A DNA stretch of 22,799 nt from a virus: positions 1-22,799 of IMG/VR virus record IMGVR_UViG_3300032265_000488; one strand, written 5' to 3'. The translations under genes were made by a program, and so were the position numbers. Each line of letters starts with the position of its first letter. The first letter of the stretch is position 1. Of this stretch, positions 20,487-22,799 are shown one piece after another. Below the pieces are notes generated by a model. The model ran no database searches, was not told where the DNA came from, and worked only from the letters and a program-made list of their open reading frames with translations.

Positions 20487-20939
20487 TTATAGTGTGGCAT
20501 CTTCCATACCTGCTACTCGTAATTTAATAATATTAGAAAGTTGCCATTGTTTAATATCTAATGCTTTAGTAATGCTTAACCACTTATTGCGTAGTAAGGC
20601 AAATTCGTTGATAATTTTTTCAAAGTCAACTACATCTGCCTCACCTTCCACAAATTTTTCACAGTCTCGACTACTTAGAGCACGTTGATAATTCTCAAGA
20701 TACTTTCTAAAGTTTTGACTTTTTAAACGACGTAACTCGATGTTAAGATATTCCAAAATTGCCTCAATTTCCTGCAATTGACTAAAACGTTGTTCAACAA
20801 TTCCAGGCATGGCCGCTGATGCTTTTTCAATATTACCAAAAACACGAACTTCTTTACGTGCTTCTTCTAACTCATCGTTATAGTATTGAACAGCATCAGG
20901 AATGTGACTAATGTCTTTAGCAATCTTAGTATACCACAT
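20487..20939 (-). CDS. uvsY: UvsY-type recombination mediator (150 aa)
   Basis: In T4, UvsY loads UvsX onto gp32-coated single-stranded DNA. The protein is nearly all helical and has the characteristic block YQRALSSRDCEKFVEGEADV (about residues 84-103) and a basic KSQNFRKYLENY before it. The length is near that of T4 UvsY (137 aa). Its ATG overlaps the stop of the 76-aa gene by one base. Position just after uvsX fits the family. Confidence 0.9.
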   Translation of the reverse strand: MWYTKIAKDISHIPDAVQYYNDELEEARKEVRVFGNIEKASAAMPGIVEQRFSQLQEIEAILEYLNIELRRLKSQNFRKYLENYQRALSSRDCEKFVEGEADVVDFEKIINEFALLRNKWLSITKALDIKQWQLSNIIKLRVAGMEDATL

Positions 20940-21169
20940 TAAAAGTCCAATTCGTCAATGTCGTCTGCTTCTTCACCGTCATCAAGATAATATTCGATTG
21001 CGGCATCTAAATTACTGTCAACTCCGCTAGCGGCTTCTAATGTCCGATCAGTGACTCCAAAGTCTGCTAACAATTCGACATAGCGTTCTGCTACTGCTTC
21101 GATTTGTTTTTTGTCAATAAAGTCGCTAAAAAGTAACCAGATGTCACCAATTTGTGTATCATTCAACAT
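20939..21169 (-). CDS. Small acidic protein between uvsX and uvsY (76 aa)
   Basis: The protein is helical and strongly acidic at the C-terminus (YYLDDGEEADDIDELDF). A GAGATAGAAGAGA stretch serves as a Shine-Dalgarno region, and the start lies 11 bases inside uvsX, with the stop overlapping the uvsY start. The acidic tail recalls the gp32 tail and could compete with DNA or bind partner proteins, which is inference. No family is recognised. Confidence 0.8.
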   Translation of the reverse strand: MLNDTQIGDIWLLFSDFIDKKQIEAVAERYVELLADFGVTDRTLEAASGVDSNLDAAIEYYLDDGEEADDIDELDF

Positions 21170-22214
21170 TCTCTTCTATCTCCTCTGGAATGGTAGTTGT
21201 TGTAGGCTTGATATGAAATTTACTCATTATCATATCTAATTTATCATCTTTCCATTCTTTTCGGTAGAATTTGAATTCTTCACCTGTCTCTGGATCAACA
21301 TACTTGAGTCTGTTGCCTTCTTGTTTTAGCAAGCCGGCTTTTTCAGCCATATCGACTAGACCACTATACGGATCCATGCCTGTTTCGTATGGAATTTTAA
21401 TTTGCAAAGTCTCGAAAGGTTTTGCATACCGAGTTTTCATAATCTTACAAGCGGCACGAATACCATTTACTTCACTGGTCTTATTGCCATCTTCATCTTC
21501 TTTAAGTTTAAGTTTTTTCATCGCAACAACAATACTAGATGCGTAGACGAAGCCTTGCCCGCCACTAATTTTGTCATCTGGATCAAACATATCTTGACTT
21601 GCGTATGTGTGATTTGTACAAACCATACCTACGTTTAAGTTACCAAACATATTAACACAATTACGAACAAGTGCGGTTAGTGCTTTAGGTTTACGACCCA
21701 TATCACCTTTCAAATCACCTGCTTCAAACTGATTAATATCAGTTGGCGTTAAGAGCATACCAAGGCTGTCTATGACAAAGAGGACCTTCGGACGGTCAGT
21801 CATTTCCTTGTATTCTTTAGTAAATTCATGAATGGTTTTAGCCACATCATCAATCATTGCCATATTGAGTTTAAGAAGTTTATCTTCGCTAGTATCCACA
21901 CCGAGTGCGTGTAACCATGCTTCGTCTAGTGCGTTTTCCGAGTCAATCAAAATAACATAAATGCCATCTTTCTGAGCATTTCGTACTAGATTACCTGAAC
22001 AGATAAAACTCTTACCTGCGCCGGATTCGCCGGCAAATACAGTGACTTTACCTAACGGAACACCTTTGTTGAAGTCTCCACTGATTAGATAGTTTAATGC
22101 ATAATTGCCTGTGCTGATCCAATCTGTTGGATCATTAAATCCAACTCCAAGTCCGTCAATAGACTTGGTTAATGTTTTTCTAAATTTCGATAAATCGAAG
22201 GCTTTTGTAGCCAT
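21159..22214 (-). CDS. uvsX: UvsX recombinase, RecA family (351 aa)
   Basis: It catalyses strand exchange in recombination and recombination-dependent replication. Walker A is GESGAGKS (62-69), Walker B VLFVIDS (144-150). Loop 2-like sequence with ISGGQGFVYASSIVV follows, and then the KMMKTRY-like IMKTRYAKPFE block typical of UvsX. The C-terminus is acidic (IPEEIEENVE), as in T4 UvsX, where it contacts partners. AGGAG lies close upstream of the ATG. The length is a little below T4 UvsX (391 aa). Confidence 0.95.
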   Translation of the reverse strand: MATKAFDLSKFRKTLTKSIDGLGVGFNDPTDWISTGNYALNYLISGDFNKGVPLGKVTVFAGESGAGKSFICSGNLVRNAQKDGIYVILIDSENALDEAWLHALGVDTSEDKLLKLNMAMIDDVAKTIHEFTKEYKEMTDRPKVLFVIDSLGMLLTPTDINQFEAGDLKGDMGRKPKALTALVRNCVNMFGNLNVGMVCTNHTYASQDMFDPDDKISGGQGFVYASSIVVAMKKLKLKEDEDGNKTSEVNGIRAACKIMKTRYAKPFETLQIKIPYETGMDPYSGLVDMAEKAGLLKQEGNRLKYVDPETGEEFKFYRKEWKDDKLDMIMSKFHIKPTTTTIPEEIEENVE

Positions 22215-22238
22215 AAGTTAATTCTCCTAAATGATGTA

Positions 22239-22254
22239 GGGGACCGAAGTCCCC
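22239..22254 (-). other. UUCG-tetraloop hairpin between gp32 and uvsX
   Basis: The minus strand reads GGGGAC-TTCG-GTCCCC, a 6-bp G+C-rich stem closed by the extra-stable C(UUCG)G loop. No T-tract follows, so it is probably not a full terminator. It may protect the gp32 mRNA 3' end or allow different expression of gp32 and uvsX. Confidence 0.7.
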
Positions 22255-22261
22255 TTGCTTA

Positions 22262-22799
22262 TTACTTCTGACGATTGCGAATCATTGCCAAGATATCTTG
22301 AGCACGTGAATCACCACCTTCTGTGGCAGCTGGCGTAGTTGCTTTTGGAGCAGTTGCTACCTTAGCTACAGGTGCGTCTTCTTCGTCAATGTCATCTGTA
22401 ACTGGCGCAGATGCTTTAGGAGTTGACCTAACAGGATCACCGGTATTTTGACCAATGCCTGCTGGCTTGAAGTATTGTCCCCAACGTTCCAAGTCATATG
22501 CTTCGCCGTCAACACTTGCTTCAAACATTTCTTTCATAACTTTCAACTCAACTTCGCCTGGTTTCTTTGGCAAGAAGTCTGACAAGGTATACAAGCCATG
22601 TTGTTTGACAGCGGCGTTTTCGATGTCGCTTAGTGGACGCTCACGACGTGCCCAACTTGATGTTGAGTAGTCAGCATAACCGCCTTTTGAAGTTTTCTTC
22701 ATGCGATAGTCCAAACCATGTACAAAGTCAGTTGGCAAGTCTTCCAATTCTGGATCCACTAACGCCGCACGGATTGATTGGAAAATCTGAGGACCGATA
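22262..22799 (-). CDS. gp32: Single-stranded DNA-binding protein gp32, C-terminal part
   Basis: The frame runs open off the right edge, so about the N-terminal 100 residues are missing. The visible 179 residues contain the core end (DPELEDLPTDFVHGLDYRMK, then YADYSTSSWARRERPLSD) and the linker with the acidic Asp/Glu/Ala/Pro tail (DDIDEEDAPVAKVATAPKAT) and the final DILAMIRNRQK. T4 gp32 is 301 aa and uses its acidic tail to bind partner proteins. A GTG at 22759 is internal, not the true start. Neighbouring uvsX and uvsY fit this identity. Confidence 0.92.
   Translation of the reverse strand, partial: IGPQIFQSIRAALVDPELEDLPTDFVHGLDYRMKKTSKGGYADYSTSSWARRERPLSDIENAAVKQHGLYTLSDFLPKKPGEVELKVMKEMFEASVDGEAYDLERWGQYFKPAGIGQNTGDPVRSTPKASAPVTDDIDEEDAPVAKVATAPKATTPAATEGGDSRAQDILAMIRNRQK

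Overview
The window looks like an accessory-plus-replication segment of a T4-like tailed phage (myovirus), probably from an aquatic environment. The anchor is a compact minus-strand set of T4-type replication and recombination genes: gp32 (cut by the right edge), uvsX, uvsY, uvsW, primase gp61 and helicase gp41. The small conserved hypotheticals between them, three different 2OG-Fe(II) oxygenases and A+T-leaning sequence resemble cyanophage, pelagiphage or freshwater relatives. No photosynthesis gene, tRNA or integrase is visible, so the host cannot be named from this window.

Layout, left to right. 1-1344: a plus-strand run of tiny genes (157-279, then 596-1344 with overlapping or abutting ends), several with membrane segments. 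Two copies of a ~75-bp leader precede the first gene of each group. 1458-3237: an alpha/beta-hydrolase-like protein (minus), a 2OG oxygenase (plus) and a short conserved-looking protein (minus). 3248-3280: a hairpin terminator. 3286-9612: four minus-strand structural or fibre-like genes of low complexity, namely a 1449-aa modular repeat protein and three small fibre-like proteins that end in nearly the same C-terminal peptide. 9650-10093: a GNAT-like protein. 10147-13325: operon gp61 / 69-aa protein / 2OG oxygenase / gp41. 13338-14207: a virion-type protein set into the replication block. 14231-14605: a single plus-strand gene lying between minus-strand neighbours. 14576-20386: an operon whose genes mostly overlap by 1-4 bases (403-aa unknown, uvsW, unknown, 2OG oxygenase, unknown, possible clamp-loader small subunit, zinc-finger-like protein, and a 195-aa protein with DnaE-like motifs). 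20430-20463: a terminator, directly followed by a sigma70-like promoter for that operon. 20487-22799: uvsY, a small acidic protein, uvsX and partial gp32.

How they fit together: gp32, UvsX and UvsY make up the T4 presynaptic recombination machinery. UvsW remodels branched DNA, and gp41 with gp61 forms the primosome. The gene for the main replicative polymerase gp43 is not in the window. The most intriguing item is the 195-aa protein at 14576-15163. Its sequence reads, in order, as a miniature of the bacterial replicative polymerase DnaE (C family), with all three catalytic-Asp motif contexts. Structural genes tend to carry an ATAAATA-type (T4 late-like) element upstream, while two replication genes carry TATAAT-type elements placed unusually close to the start codon. 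All calls come from reading the sequence; no database search was possible.
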